Origin: Cohnella candidum
GTDB lineage: Bacteria; Bacillota; Bacilli; Paenibacillales; Paenibacillaceae
Length of the DNA stretch: 64,000 nt
Reading direction: 5' to 3'
Assembly (NCBI RefSeq): GCF_003713065.1
Contig: NZ_CP033433.1
Location: 2,081,001 to 2,145,000 of the forward strand
This document shows positions 34,901-42,644 of the stretch, piece by piece. The notes under the pieces are model-generated. The model was not told the DNA's origin, did no database searches, and saw only the letters and a list, made by a program, of their open reading frames with translations. Every line of letters begins with the position of its first letter. Position 1 is the first letter of the stretch. The position numbers and the translations under genes were made by a program.

Positions 34901-35902
34901 TCAAGCCTGTTTAATCGCGGCCGTTTCGCTGTGCCGAAGCGAATGAAAATAGGGCTTGCCCGGCAAATAATGAATCGTCCGGACGAAACGGATCGTGCGC
35001 GTCTTGGCCCTCATGACGATCGAATGGGTTTCGGCCCGCTGGTCGGGCATGTACCGGACGCCGCCCAGAAATTCACCCGGCGTGACGCCCGTCGCGGCGA
35101 AAATAACGTCTCCCGTGCCGATCAGGTCGGTCATCGTCAGCAAACGGTACGGATCCGAGATGCCGAGTTCGACGCAGCGCCGGTATTCCGTGCCGTCCGC
35201 CGGCATCAGCCTTCCCTGCAGCTCGCCGCCCAGGCATTGCAGCGCAGCTGCCGCAAGCACGCCTTCCGGCGCGCCTCCGGAACCTACGTATAAATCGATG
35301 CCCGTTTCCGGAAACGCGGGCGCCATCGCGCCGGCCACGTCGCCGTCGCTCAGGAATTTGATCCGCACGCCGACCCTGCGCAGCGTTCTTACGATGGCCT
35401 CGTGGCGCGGCCGATCCAGCAACATGACGGTCAAATCCGACACCGCTTTGCCGAGCACTTCGGCTGCCGTGGACAGCGTCGTTTCCAGCGAGTCCGTCAG
35501 CCTGACTTTACCCGCGAGCTGCGGGCCGACGGCCAGCTTCTCCATATACATGTCCGGCGCGTGCAGCAGCTGGCCTTTGCCCGCCACCGCGATGACGGAC
35601 ATCGCGTTGTTCAGTCCCTTGGCGACGATGTTCGTGCCTTCAAGAGGATCCACCGCGACGTCGACCTCCGGCCCGATGCCGCTGCCGACCTCTTCCCCGA
35701 TGTACAGCATCGGGGCCTCGTCCATCTCTCCTTCGCCGATGACGACCGTTCCGCGTACGGACACCGTATCGAACATCGCCCGCATCGCATCGGTCGCCGC
35801 GCCGTCCGCACCGATCTTTTCGCCCCTGCCCATCCACGGCGCCGAGGCCAATGCCGCAAGCTCGGTCACGCGTACGATTTCCAGCGCCAATTCTCTCTCC
35901 AT
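34901..35902 (-). CDS. glpX: Class II fructose-1,6-bisphosphatase GlpX
   Basis: A 333-residue class II FBPase, the gluconeogenic step from fructose-1,6-bisphosphate to fructose-6-phosphate. Metal and phosphate motifs are DGAATDAMR, GEGEMDEAPML and DPLEGTN, all intact. The ATG at 35902 follows GGAGGTAACCGGC; the longer upstream frame is rejected. First gene of glpX-tal-ccpN-PPDK regulator, with two CcpN-type sites in its upstream region. Confidence 0.95.
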   Translation of the reverse strand: MERELALEIVRVTELAALASAPWMGRGEKIGADGAATDAMRAMFDTVSVRGTVVIGEGEMDEAPMLYIGEEVGSGIGPEVDVAVDPLEGTNIVAKGLNNAMSVIAVAGKGQLLHAPDMYMEKLAVGPQLAGKVRLTDSLETTLSTAAEVLGKAVSDLTVMLLDRPRHEAIVRTLRRVGVRIKFLSDGDVAGAMAPAFPETGIDLYVGSGGAPEGVLAAAALQCLGGELQGRLMPADGTEYRRCVELGISDPYRLLTMTDLIGTGDVIFAATGVTPGEFLGGVRYMPDQRAETHSIVMRAKTRTIRFVRTIHYLPGKPYFHSLRHSETAAIKQA

Positions 35903-35947
35903 GCCGGTTACCTCCACGGGATCGCTCCGGATCCCCTTTTTGTATAT

Positions 35948-35975
35948 TGTATAACATATAAATATATATGACACA
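35948..35975 (-). promoter_or_regulatory. Two CcpN-type operators upstream of glpX
   Basis: On the minus strand TGTGTCATATA (35965-35975) and TATGTTATACA (35948-35958) each fit the CcpN consensus TRTGHYATAYW at all eleven positions, 17 bp apart start to start. Paired sites of this kind control gapB and pckA in B. subtilis. CcpN is encoded two genes downstream, so the operon is predicted to be autoregulated. Confidence 0.75.
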
Positions 35976-36015
35976 ATATATAATTTGGATTTTCATTAAG
36001 ACGACATAAAAAAGA

Positions 36016-36031
36016 AGCGCCGGTTGGCGCT
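36016..36031 (-). terminator. Possible terminator downstream of array D (minus strand)
   Basis: AGCGCC-ggtt-GGCGCT with TTCTTTTTT after it on the minus strand. It could end the transcript from the 36.3-37.1 kb gene pair, some 270 bp downstream. Confidence 0.5.
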
Positions 36032-36071
36032 CCTGCTGGTGGTAGGGGTCTATGAATGGGCGAACATACGG

Positions 36072-36196
36072 TAACACGCTTTTTGCTTATTAAATAGGGC
36101 AAACCGGGCAGGACGCCGACTATAACACGTATTTTGCGTATTAAATCAACCGAACCGAGCCGTGCGCCAATTTTACACGGGTTTTGCGTATTAAAC
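36072..36196. repeat. Array D: three TTTTGCGTATTAAA units at 51 and 50 nt
   Basis: Units TAACACG-N2-TTTTGCKTATTAAA start at 36072, 36123 and 36173. They are weakly palindromic. The spacers (about 27 nt) are G+C-rich and different. Apart from the CcpN sites and a hairpin, the roughly 400-bp gap between glpX and the gene at 36300 holds only this array; no gene is seen. Confidence 0.78.
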
Positions 36197-36299
36197 AGCG
36201 AACCTTGACCGTTCACACCCGGCTAATTCGCCAGTTCAAGCTCATGCACATCCGAGATACTCGGGTTTTCCGGATATCGCGCTGCGGCGCACAAATCCC

Positions 36300-36530
36300 T
36301 TAAGGCTTCATATACTCCCGAGCTTGGGTCAGCGCTTCGATCAGTTGGTCCAACTCCGCCAGACTTTCGATTTCGACCGTGACGTAACGCGGACGGTAGC
36401 CGCTGCTTGCGGCTTCGATCTGCACGGTTTTCTTATTCGGATCCGCATGAATGTCCAGGGTTTCGGTCGAAAATAAGTTCCGGTATGCCAAATGAGTGCC
36501 CTCCCGCAAATACGCGAATGTTTCCCACAT
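36300..36530 (-). CDS. Hypothetical protein coupled to a flavin reductase
   Basis: A 76-residue soluble protein (MWETFAYLREGTHLAYRN...), with a beta-rich middle (TVQIEAASSGYRPRYVTVEIE) and a helical end (LAELDQLIEALTQARE). No family is recognised. It starts four bases after the stop codon of the flavin reductase gene and lacks its own ribosome site, so it appears to be translated by coupling. Confidence 0.6.
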   Translation of the reverse strand: MWETFAYLREGTHLAYRNLFSTETLDIHADPNKKTVQIEAASSGYRPRYVTVEIESLAELDQLIEALTQAREYMKP

Positions 36531-36534
36531 TTTA

Positions 36535-37137
36535 CTAAACGGTCGCGGGCCCGTCCATACCGTTATTCGGGATGGCCTGCGTCAGCGCTTGAACCAGGCT
36601 GCGCATTGAGGACAAGACATTCGAGTCCGTCACGCCGCCATCCGGCCCGCTCATCCTGCCGATAAACGGAACGGCAAGCGATGCTTCGTCAGGGATCGTC
36701 GCGCTCATCATTTTCAAAGTGACGATCAATGATTGCAGTGCCGTTGCGCCGCCATCCGGATGCGGAGATGCGCTTATGACCGCCGTCGGCAAGTTCATGA
36801 ACTCGCCCGTAGAGACGACCCAATCCAACGCGTTTTTGAGCGATCCGGGCACTCCCCGGGCATACTCCGGCGTACAGATCACGATGGCATTCGCTGCCCG
36901 CAGCTCCTCCCTCCATTCGCGAACGGTCTCATGCGCTTGGGATTCGTCATCATTTAAGTCGGGACTGAAATGAGGCAAAGAACCAAGCCCTTGATAAATT
37001 CGGAACTCCGTGCCGGCGGGCAACATGGCTCCGATGGTCGAAAGCAACCGAGTATTGGACGATTGTTTTCGAAGACTTCCGGACAGGCCTAAAATGACAT
37101 GGCTTTGTTGATCCAAATTGTTCGCCTCCGTCTCCAT
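36535..37137 (-). CDS. NAD(P)H-dependent FMN reductase
   Basis: A 200-residue flavodoxin-fold reductase of the FMN_red family. The FMN phosphate loop LGLSGSLRKQSSNTRLL is at residues about 17-33 and the second signature CTPEYARGVPGSLKNALDWV at about 87-106. Such enzymes reduce FMN, quinones or azo compounds. The promoter shows a MerR-type architecture. A second, different FMN reductase gene lies 1.8 kb away on the same strand. Confidence 0.9.
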   Translation of the reverse strand: METEANNLDQQSHVILGLSGSLRKQSSNTRLLSTIGAMLPAGTEFRIYQGLGSLPHFSPDLNDDESQAHETVREWREELRAANAIVICTPEYARGVPGSLKNALDWVVSTGEFMNLPTAVISASPHPDGGATALQSLIVTLKMMSATIPDEASLAVPFIGRMSGPDGGVTDSNVLSSMRSLVQALTQAIPNNGMDGPATV

Positions 37138-37149
37138 TCGATCTCTACC

Positions 37150-37181
37150 AGTGTAAACCGTAACATTAGTGTCACAGTCAA
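37150..37181 (-). promoter_or_regulatory. MerR-type promoter upstream of the FMN reductase gene
   Basis: TTGACT (37176-37181) and TACACT (37150-37155) on the minus strand are 20 bp apart, too long for normal sigma-A use. The spacer region carries an imperfect 22-bp dyad whose half-sites are ACTGTGACA and TGTTACGGT. Long spacers with a central dyad are the hallmark of MerR-activated promoters. No merR gene is in the window. Confidence 0.5.
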
Positions 37182-37337
37182 CTCCGGATTAACGAATTCT
37201 CATTCTTTTCTCATACAAGCCGCCGGCCCCCTCCCTTCTTGCGATCTCCCTCTAAGTGGAAAAGTTTAGGCGGTTTTACATCTGTTATAGTTGGGGAAAA
37301 ATACCGTTTGCGTATGAACGTTGGAGGGATTTCACTC

Positions 37338-37862
37338 GTGACCGCTTTCTCGACGCTCCTTCGCCCCGTGATCCGCGCCGGTCTTCTGGCCTCCGTCGGC
37401 CTCGCCGCTTTCGGTTTCGGACATGCCGACCGAGCGGATGCCGCCGCCGTGCGCATCATCAAATTGTCTGCCGTAGCCGAAACCTTAAACCCGGGCGAGC
37501 AAGTCATCGCCTCAGGCAACCGGTATCTCGGCGTCCCTTATCGCTTCGGAGCGCCGTCCGGCATTACGTCGGCATTCGATTGCTCGTCCTTCACCCAGTT
37601 TTTGTACAAGCAAATCGGCATCACCTTGCCGCGCACGACGACGGAACAAGCCTCCCTGGGCATTCCCATCACCAAACAGAACCTGAAGATCGGCGACCTC
37701 GTCTTCTTCAAGGATCCCGGACGCGCCCAAAGCATCGGCCACGTCGCCGTGTACGCCGGGGACAACAAAATCCTGCACAGCGCCACCGGCGGCGTCAAAT
37801 ATTCCGACCTCGATTCCTCCTATTACGTGAAATATTACGTCACCGCGAGACGTGTACTGTAA
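37338..37862 (+). CDS. Secreted NlpC/P60 peptidoglycan endopeptidase
   Basis: A 174-residue protein with a signal peptide (cleavage expected after ADRADA, about residue 35) and one NlpC/P60 domain. The catalytic set is complete: C82 in FDCSSFTQ, H135 in IGHVAVY and H147 in ILHSATG. It should cleave the gamma-D-Glu-diamino acid bond in cell-wall stem peptides. The GTG start is set by GGAGGG nine bases upstream. No SH3 or LysM wall-binding module is present. Confidence 0.9.
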   Translation: MTAFSTLLRPVIRAGLLASVGLAAFGFGHADRADAAAVRIIKLSAVAETLNPGEQVIASGNRYLGVPYRFGAPSGITSAFDCSSFTQFLYKQIGITLPRTTTEQASLGIPITKQNLKIGDLVFFKDPGRAQSIGHVAVYAGDNKILHSATGGVKYSDLDSSYYVKYYVTARRVL

Positions 37863-37877
37863 TCGCAGCGGTACATA

Positions 37878-37913
37878 CGAAAGAAGAGACCGGCTCCCCG
37901 GTCTCTTCTTTCG
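37878..37913. terminator. Bidirectional terminator
   Basis: A perfect 16-bp stem with CTCC loop (CGAAAGAAGAGACCGG and its complement) between the NlpC/P60 and pirin genes. Confidence 0.9.
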
Positions 37914-37929
37914 TTTCGTGCGCCCACAG

Positions 37930-38781
37930 TCACTCAGCCGGTGGTCCGAACTTACCCGCCTGATAGTCGCGGTACGCCTGCTGCACTTCGTCCATCGTGT
38001 TCATGACGAAAGGACCGTAGGCCACGACCGGCTCCCGGATCGGTGCCCCCGAATACACGAGCAATTTGGAACGCCCGACCGCCCTCATAACCAACACGCT
38101 CGGCTCGTCTTCTTTTCCGTTCTCTTCGTAAGTCAGAAGCGCCGTCGTCTTTGCGGGCAGCCTCGTCCGTTCGCTGCCGGCTTCGATCTCTCCCGTTAAC
38201 ACATATAGGAAAGCATTATGGTTTGCGGGCAGCGAATGGACGTATTCCGTTCCCGCCGGCAAGCTGATTTCCGTCAGCGTAATCGGGACCAAGCTATTCA
38301 AGGGTCCTTTGACGCCGGCCGTTTCGCCGGCATACACCTTGACTTTGGCTCCGCTTTCAGTGACGACCGGCACGTCCTCCGACAGAACGTCCTGGTAAGC
38401 GACCGGCGTGTTTTTCAGCGCTTTGGGAAGGTTCAACCACAGCTGAAGCGAGTGGACGATGTCGTCTCCCACCGCCTCCTCCGCATGCCGGGCGCCGCTT
38501 CCCGCGTTCATGTACTGGAGATCCCCCGCCCCCAAAATCGAGCGTCCTCCCGCATTGTCGACATGCTCCAGCCGGCCGTCGATCACGTACGTGATCGTCT
38601 GGAAGCCGCGGTGCGGATGGTCGGAGAACGTTCCCCATTTGAACCAATCCTCCGCCATCATCAGGAACGGATCGTATTCGAGCATGCGGTCCGGAGGCAG
38701 CACGAAAGCCTGCTGCACATGAGGGGATCCTCTCTCGTTAAACCGTACGGCCCATTGGTCTTTGATCTCTCTGCGAAACAT
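37930..38781 (-). CDS. Pirin family protein
   Basis: A 283-residue bicupin pirin. The N-terminal cupin carries the metal motif HPHRGFQTITYVIDG (about residues 55-69) and a second histidine/glutamate segment GSGARHAEE. Bacterial pirins include quercetinases and redox regulators. ATG 38781 follows AAGGAGGGACCCTT. An inverted repeat resembling a thiol/quinone-sensing (HxlR-type) operator overlaps its promoter. Confidence 0.92.
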   Translation of the reverse strand: MFRREIKDQWAVRFNERGSPHVQQAFVLPPDRMLEYDPFLMMAEDWFKWGTFSDHPHRGFQTITYVIDGRLEHVDNAGGRSILGAGDLQYMNAGSGARHAEEAVGDDIVHSLQLWLNLPKALKNTPVAYQDVLSEDVPVVTESGAKVKVYAGETAGVKGPLNSLVPITLTEISLPAGTEYVHSLPANHNAFLYVLTGEIEAGSERTRLPAKTTALLTYEENGKEDEPSVLVMRAVGRSKLLVYSGAPIREPVVAYGPFVMNTMDEVQQAYRDYQAGKFGPPAE

Positions 38782-38807
38782 AAGGGTCCCTCCTTCTATG
38801 TAGAACA

Positions 38808-38836
38808 ATTATACTTCTTTTACTTTAAAAAAGTAA
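38808..38836 (-). promoter_or_regulatory. Pirin promoter with HxlR-like operator
   Basis: A TATAAT box on the minus strand (38808-38813) is preceded by TTACTTTAAAAAAGTAA (38820-38836), two perfect 7-bp arms around 3 bp. The repeat covers the spacer and -35 region. TTACTTW...AAGTAA-type repeats are bound by HxlR/YodB-type repressors; the identity here is inference. Confidence 0.5.
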
Positions 38837-38850
38837 GTATATAAAGAAAA

Positions 38851-38875
38851 CCCCGAAGGCCGTCAGCCTTCAGGG
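38851..38875 (-). terminator. Terminator downstream of the second FMN reductase gene
   Basis: GAAGGC-cgtca-GCCTTC extended by C/G pairs, followed on the minus strand by GGTTTTCTTTAT. Confidence 0.7.
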
Positions 38876-38892
38876 TCGTTACACGCCCACGA

Positions 38893-39453
38893 TCAAGCGT
38901 TTCGCAACGGTTTGAGCGCCCCGCTCCAAGCGACAACCTGGTCGAGCATCCCGTTCACGGACGAAACGTGGCGTTCGTCCGGCTTGAACACGCTGAAGTT
39001 TTCGAAGTCGGTGAACAACGACAGTCCGACTTGGGCGCGGACGTCCGCAATCTGCAGCTCGCCCATGATCAGCCGGAGATTTTCGATCGCCCGGGACCCG
39101 CCGGCGCTTCCGTAGCCGACGAAACCGGCCGCTTTGTTGTTCCACTCCGCATAGATGAAGTCGAGGGCGTTTTTGAGAGCTCCCGAAGTCGCATGGTTAT
39201 ACTCCGGCGTCACGAACACATATCCGTCGAACGACGCGATTTTCTCCGCCCACCGTTTCGTATGGTCCTTGGAGTATTGGCCCATGGACGGGGGAACGGG
39301 CTCGTCCAGCAACGGCAGGTTGTACTCGGCAATGTCCACGAGTTCATACTCGGCGTCTCCGCGTTTGGCCGCGATCTCGTGCACCCACTTGGCGACGGCT
39401 TCCCCGTTGCGTCCGGGGCGCGTGCTGCCGATGATGATGGCGATTCGAAGCAT
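38893..39453 (-). CDS. NADPH-dependent FMN reductase (second paralogue)
   Basis: A 186-residue flavodoxin-like oxidoreductase. The FMN loop GSTRPGRNGEAVAKWV is at residues about 9-24 and the second signature TPEYNHATSGALKNALDF at about 82-99. The ATG at 39453 follows CGAGGAGGAATCCGA. It is clearly different from the reductase at 36.5 kb and belongs to the azoreductase/quinone reductase branch. It has its own terminator. Confidence 0.92.
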   Translation of the reverse strand: MLRIAIIIGSTRPGRNGEAVAKWVHEIAAKRGDAEYELVDIAEYNLPLLDEPVPPSMGQYSKDHTKRWAEKIASFDGYVFVTPEYNHATSGALKNALDFIYAEWNNKAAGFVGYGSAGGSRAIENLRLIMGELQIADVRAQVGLSLFTDFENFSVFKPDERHVSSVNGMLDQVVAWSGALKPLRNA

Positions 39454-39564
39454 TCGGATTCCTCCTCGGGAATGGAAGTTCCCGCCCTTCCGTGAAGGGC
39501 GGACATCCATAAGTATTACCACCCGGGGAACGGATTCTACCATTCCGCCAAAGCCTCGCACGGA

Positions 39565-41142
39565 TTAAGAGCCGACCGCTTCTTTGTCCGCCTTCCATTT
39601 TCCGTTGATCCACGTGGCCAAGAAAGAGATTCCGCCGAGCACGAGCAGCACCAACGCTTTATAGAGGGTCTGCTCCCCGCTCAGATCCAAGAATACGGCC
39701 TTGCAGGCAACCAGAACGAGAACGGCGGAGCCGAATAAGCGGAACAGCTTCTGCCTGCGGTAAGCGCCCCAAAGGAACAGCAGCAGCGCGTAAATCCCCC
39801 ATACGACGGACAGCGTTAAGCTTAAACCAAGCGGGAAGTGAACCTTCGGGTATTCGTCGAACACGTTCATGATTTGCAAGGTCAGCAATCCGCCGACGAT
39901 CAAGTGGGACAGCAATGCCGTCACGTGGGACAAGTAATCTTCCATCGATTTCGCCAACCCCGGGATGACCCCGGTGACCGAGAGATAGAAGCCGATACCC
40001 GCGAGCAGCATCCAAGCCGCGGCTCCCGTATTCAAAAACGGAAGGTAAACCCCGAACCACTCGCCGCGAGGCGTATCCCACGTCACGATGTACCAGTACA
40101 AGCCGACGATGAACCAGATCGGCACGGCGGCCAGCGTATACCCGACTTTGCCCGTCTTCCTTCCTGCAACCAGCAGCAATACGGTCAAGCCGCCCCAGAC
40201 GAACACGTTCACGAGAGGTTTCGCCGCCATTCCGCTGCCGACTTGGCACAACGCGAGCAGAAGCAGCAGTGCTCCTAGAGAGGCCGGGACGACGGAGGCC
40301 AATCCCGTCTTTCCGGTGATGCGGAACGTGAACAGCCCGGCGGCCAAATAAACGATGCCCATAAACCCGAGAATGTAAGCGAAATGCAGGTCGCCTTCCA
40401 AAATCAACAGCGCCCAAAATCCGAACAACACGCCGTTGGCCAATCCGAGATACAAATTCCAGCCGTCGAAGCAGCGGTCGTTTTTCCAAGAAGCCGCGAG
40501 CAGGCCGACGAGATAGAAGACGAATGCGGCAAGCGCGTACCGGATCGGCATGCTCCACAAGCCTTCCATCGGCGGATCAAAGTGGATGAAATAGACGGCG
40601 TACAGCAGCCACGAGCCGGCGAAAGGCACGATGCGCAGCTCGCTCCAGCCTTTGGCGATGCTCAGGAAGAAGAATGCCGCGTTCAGCACGAGCAGATAGA
40701 GGAACAGCTGGAATACTTGGTCGGTCTCCGGCTGCATGAGCAGCGGGGACAACAGCCCTCCCGCCAGCGAAATGTTCATGAGCAGCCGGGAGTCGAAACG
40801 GTAGGCATACGCGGTCAAAGCCGCCGTCACCGCGATCATCCCGAGCAGGACGACCGAGGAATCCCACATCGCATAATAGATCCCCGCAAACGAAAACGTC
40901 GCGTACAGCAGGCTGGTCCCAAGGCCGATGACGATCTCGCCCGCAGCCGCCTGACGCCTGCGTAAGGCGAGTGCGAGCCCGCCTACGCACATCCCCGCGC
41001 CCGCCAGCAAGCCGAAGCCGATTTTCATCGCGTCCGAAATCCAACCCTCGTCGATCGAATATTGGAAGGCCGTAATGAAAGCCAATACGACCAAAGCGGC
41101 GCCAAGCAGCGAAGTCCAATGTTTGCTCAGATTAGCGTTCAT
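39565..41142 (-). CDS. DUF2339 polytopic membrane protein
   Basis: A 525-residue protein with about 16 hydrophobic helices and short loops, the DUF2339 type. The arrangement GLLAGAGMCVGGLAL, LGTSLLYATFSFAGIYY and GGLLSPLLM fits the family. Its function is unknown. It overlaps the stop of the YwaF-like gene upstream by 11 bp, so the two are co-expressed. Confidence 0.85.
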   Translation of the reverse strand: MNANLSKHWTSLLGAALVVLAFITAFQYSIDEGWISDAMKIGFGLLAGAGMCVGGLALALRRRQAAAGEIVIGLGTSLLYATFSFAGIYYAMWDSSVVLLGMIAVTAALTAYAYRFDSRLLMNISLAGGLLSPLLMQPETDQVFQLFLYLLVLNAAFFFLSIAKGWSELRIVPFAGSWLLYAVYFIHFDPPMEGLWSMPIRYALAAFVFYLVGLLAASWKNDRCFDGWNLYLGLANGVLFGFWALLILEGDLHFAYILGFMGIVYLAAGLFTFRITGKTGLASVVPASLGALLLLLALCQVGSGMAAKPLVNVFVWGGLTVLLLVAGRKTGKVGYTLAAVPIWFIVGLYWYIVTWDTPRGEWFGVYLPFLNTGAAAWMLLAGIGFYLSVTGVIPGLAKSMEDYLSHVTALLSHLIVGGLLTLQIMNVFDEYPKVHFPLGLSLTLSVVWGIYALLLFLWGAYRRQKLFRLFGSAVLVLVACKAVFLDLSGEQTLYKALVLLVLGGISFLATWINGKWKADKEAVGS

Positions 41143-41845
41143 ATCCCGTCGTCTCCTTCCGAATGGTAAAGCGGTTAACGGTTAACTTGACGATTCCGGC
41201 GAGCAGGAGGCACAATCCTGCCGCGATGATCTCCAACTGCAGGATATACCAGGGCCAAGGCGCCAGCAGGTCGAGCATGGAGGCCGTGTCCGGCTTGCGA
41301 GCCAGGAACATGAAGTTTTCGCCGGCGGCGGCGTTGGCGACGGCTGCCGGAACCGCGAGGACGTTCAGCCACCCCCATGCCCGCAGCGCGGACCGCCAAG
41401 TCGGCCTGTATCCTTGAACGGCCGCCAGGTAGACGCCCGACCCGATAATCGCGGCATGCGCGACGAAAAAATGGAAATAACGGAAGTTCGGAAACGTTTC
41501 GTCGAGGTTCGGCGTCAGCACCGCCTGCAGAGCCCCGAGAATGCCGAGGAAAAACGAGACTTCGCTTAGTCTGGCATTGCGGGTGAGCAGCGCCGCGACC
41601 GAAAGCCACAGCGTCATCGTGCAGAGCTGAAAAGGCAGCGCGTAGAGCCCCCAGTTATCCGTCACGGTGTACCAGGCGTACAAGGAAACCTCGCTTGCGG
41701 CGAGCACTCCCGCCAGCCCCCAGCGCACCGCCCGGTCGGCGGACTTGCCGGCCAGCCGGCGGCGGAACCCGAGGATCGCGGCTGCGAAGGCCGCCGTGAA
41801 GGCGATAGCCGCCCAGTGGGCGGGTGAAAACGGTTCGAACGTCAT
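41132..41845 (-). CDS. TIGR02206 membrane protein (YwaF-like)
   Basis: A 237-residue protein with about six or seven helices. The YwaF-type motif LYALPFQLCTMTLWL and the histidine-rich NFRYFHFFVAHAAII are present. ATG 41845 is nine bases after AAAGGG; the ATG three codons earlier lies too close to it. Members of this family are of unknown function. It precedes and overlaps the DUF2339 gene. Confidence 0.83.
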   Translation of the reverse strand: MTFEPFSPAHWAAIAFTAAFAAAILGFRRRLAGKSADRAVRWGLAGVLAASEVSLYAWYTVTDNWGLYALPFQLCTMTLWLSVAALLTRNARLSEVSFFLGILGALQAVLTPNLDETFPNFRYFHFFVAHAAIIGSGVYLAAVQGYRPTWRSALRAWGWLNVLAVPAAVANAAAGENFMFLARKPDTASMLDLLAPWPWYILQLEIIAAGLCLLLAGIVKLTVNRFTIRKETTGYER

Positions 41846-41929
41846 GGAACTCATCCCTTTTCCGTTTCGGTTTCGTCGGCGTGATTTCCGGAGATCACAC
41901 CTTCATTGTAGAAAAAGGGCATAAAAAAA

Positions 41930-41955
41930 ATAGTACCATCTTCGCATGGTACTAT
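41930..41955 (-). terminator. Terminator of the two-component operon
   Basis: A perfect 10-bp stem ATAGTACCAT/ATGGTACTAT with a CTTCGC loop; eight T follow on the minus strand. The stem includes the response-regulator stop codon. Confidence 0.9.
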
Positions 41956-42644
41956 CCGTCTTGCCCGGGGTCCTTCGGCTCGAACAAGCCCATCTCCTTC
42001 GCTTGATTCGCGGCTTCTTTGGAGCCGGGAAGGTTGAGTTTTTTGAGGACGTGGTTGATATGGTTCTTCACGGTACGGATCGAAACGAACAACCGGTCTG
42101 CGATCTGGGACTGCGAATATCCGCGGTCGACCAGCTCCAGGAGCTGCAATTCGGCCGGGGTGATGAGATCCCGCATTTTGCGGACCTCGAATTCCCGCTC
42201 CAGCTTCTTCAGCCTGCGGAACTCCTCCCGCATGCGTTCCGCGGCCTCCGGGCTGATCGAAGCCCGCCGGGCATATGCCGAGCGGATTGCCGCAGGCAGC
42301 GATTCGTAATCGGCTTTGATTTGATAGTCGATCGCGCCCGCCTGGAAAGACCGGAAAATGAACTCCTTCTCCTCCATCGAGGTCAGCATGATGACCCTGC
42401 CGCCGGTTTGCGCAGCCACTTCTTCCGCCAGTTCGATGCCCACTGGAACGCCATGCAGCATGATATCCATCAGCACCACGTCGGCATCGGCGCGGCCCTC
42501 GGCCAGCGCGTCCCGGACGGCCGCCGGGTTCTCCGCGCGAAAGACGACGTTCAAATCCGGCTGGCTGCCCAAATAAGCGGACAACCCCCGCAGCCAATCG
42601 GGATCGTCCTCGACGATCCACACACGAATGTCAGGAATCCGCAT
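41952..42644 (-). CDS. Response regulator with a LuxR-type HTH
   Basis: A 230-residue regulator. The receiver domain has acidic residues E12-D13, the phospho-acceptor D60 in VVLMDIMLHG, T88 and K110. A helical linker (residues about 125-160) precedes a LuxR/NarL helix-turn-helix (GYSQSQIADRLFVSIRTVKNHINHVL). It starts 14 bp inside the kinase gene. Signal and target genes are unknown. Confidence 0.93.
   Translation of the reverse strand: MRIPDIRVWIVEDDPDWLRGLSAYLGSQPDLNVVFRAENPAAVRDALAEGRADADVVLMDIMLHGVPVGIELAEEVAAQTGGRVIMLTSMEEKEFIFRSFQAGAIDYQIKADYESLPAAIRSAYARRASISPEAAERMREEFRRLKKLEREFEVRKMRDLITPAELQLLELVDRGYSQSQIADRLFVSIRTVKNHINHVLKKLNLPGSKEAANQAKEMGLFEPKDPGQDG

Noticed and set aside
41911-41955. 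Hairpin next to a run of eight A as a small RNA gene
   Set aside because: It is fully explained as the terminator of the response-regulator message on the minus strand.
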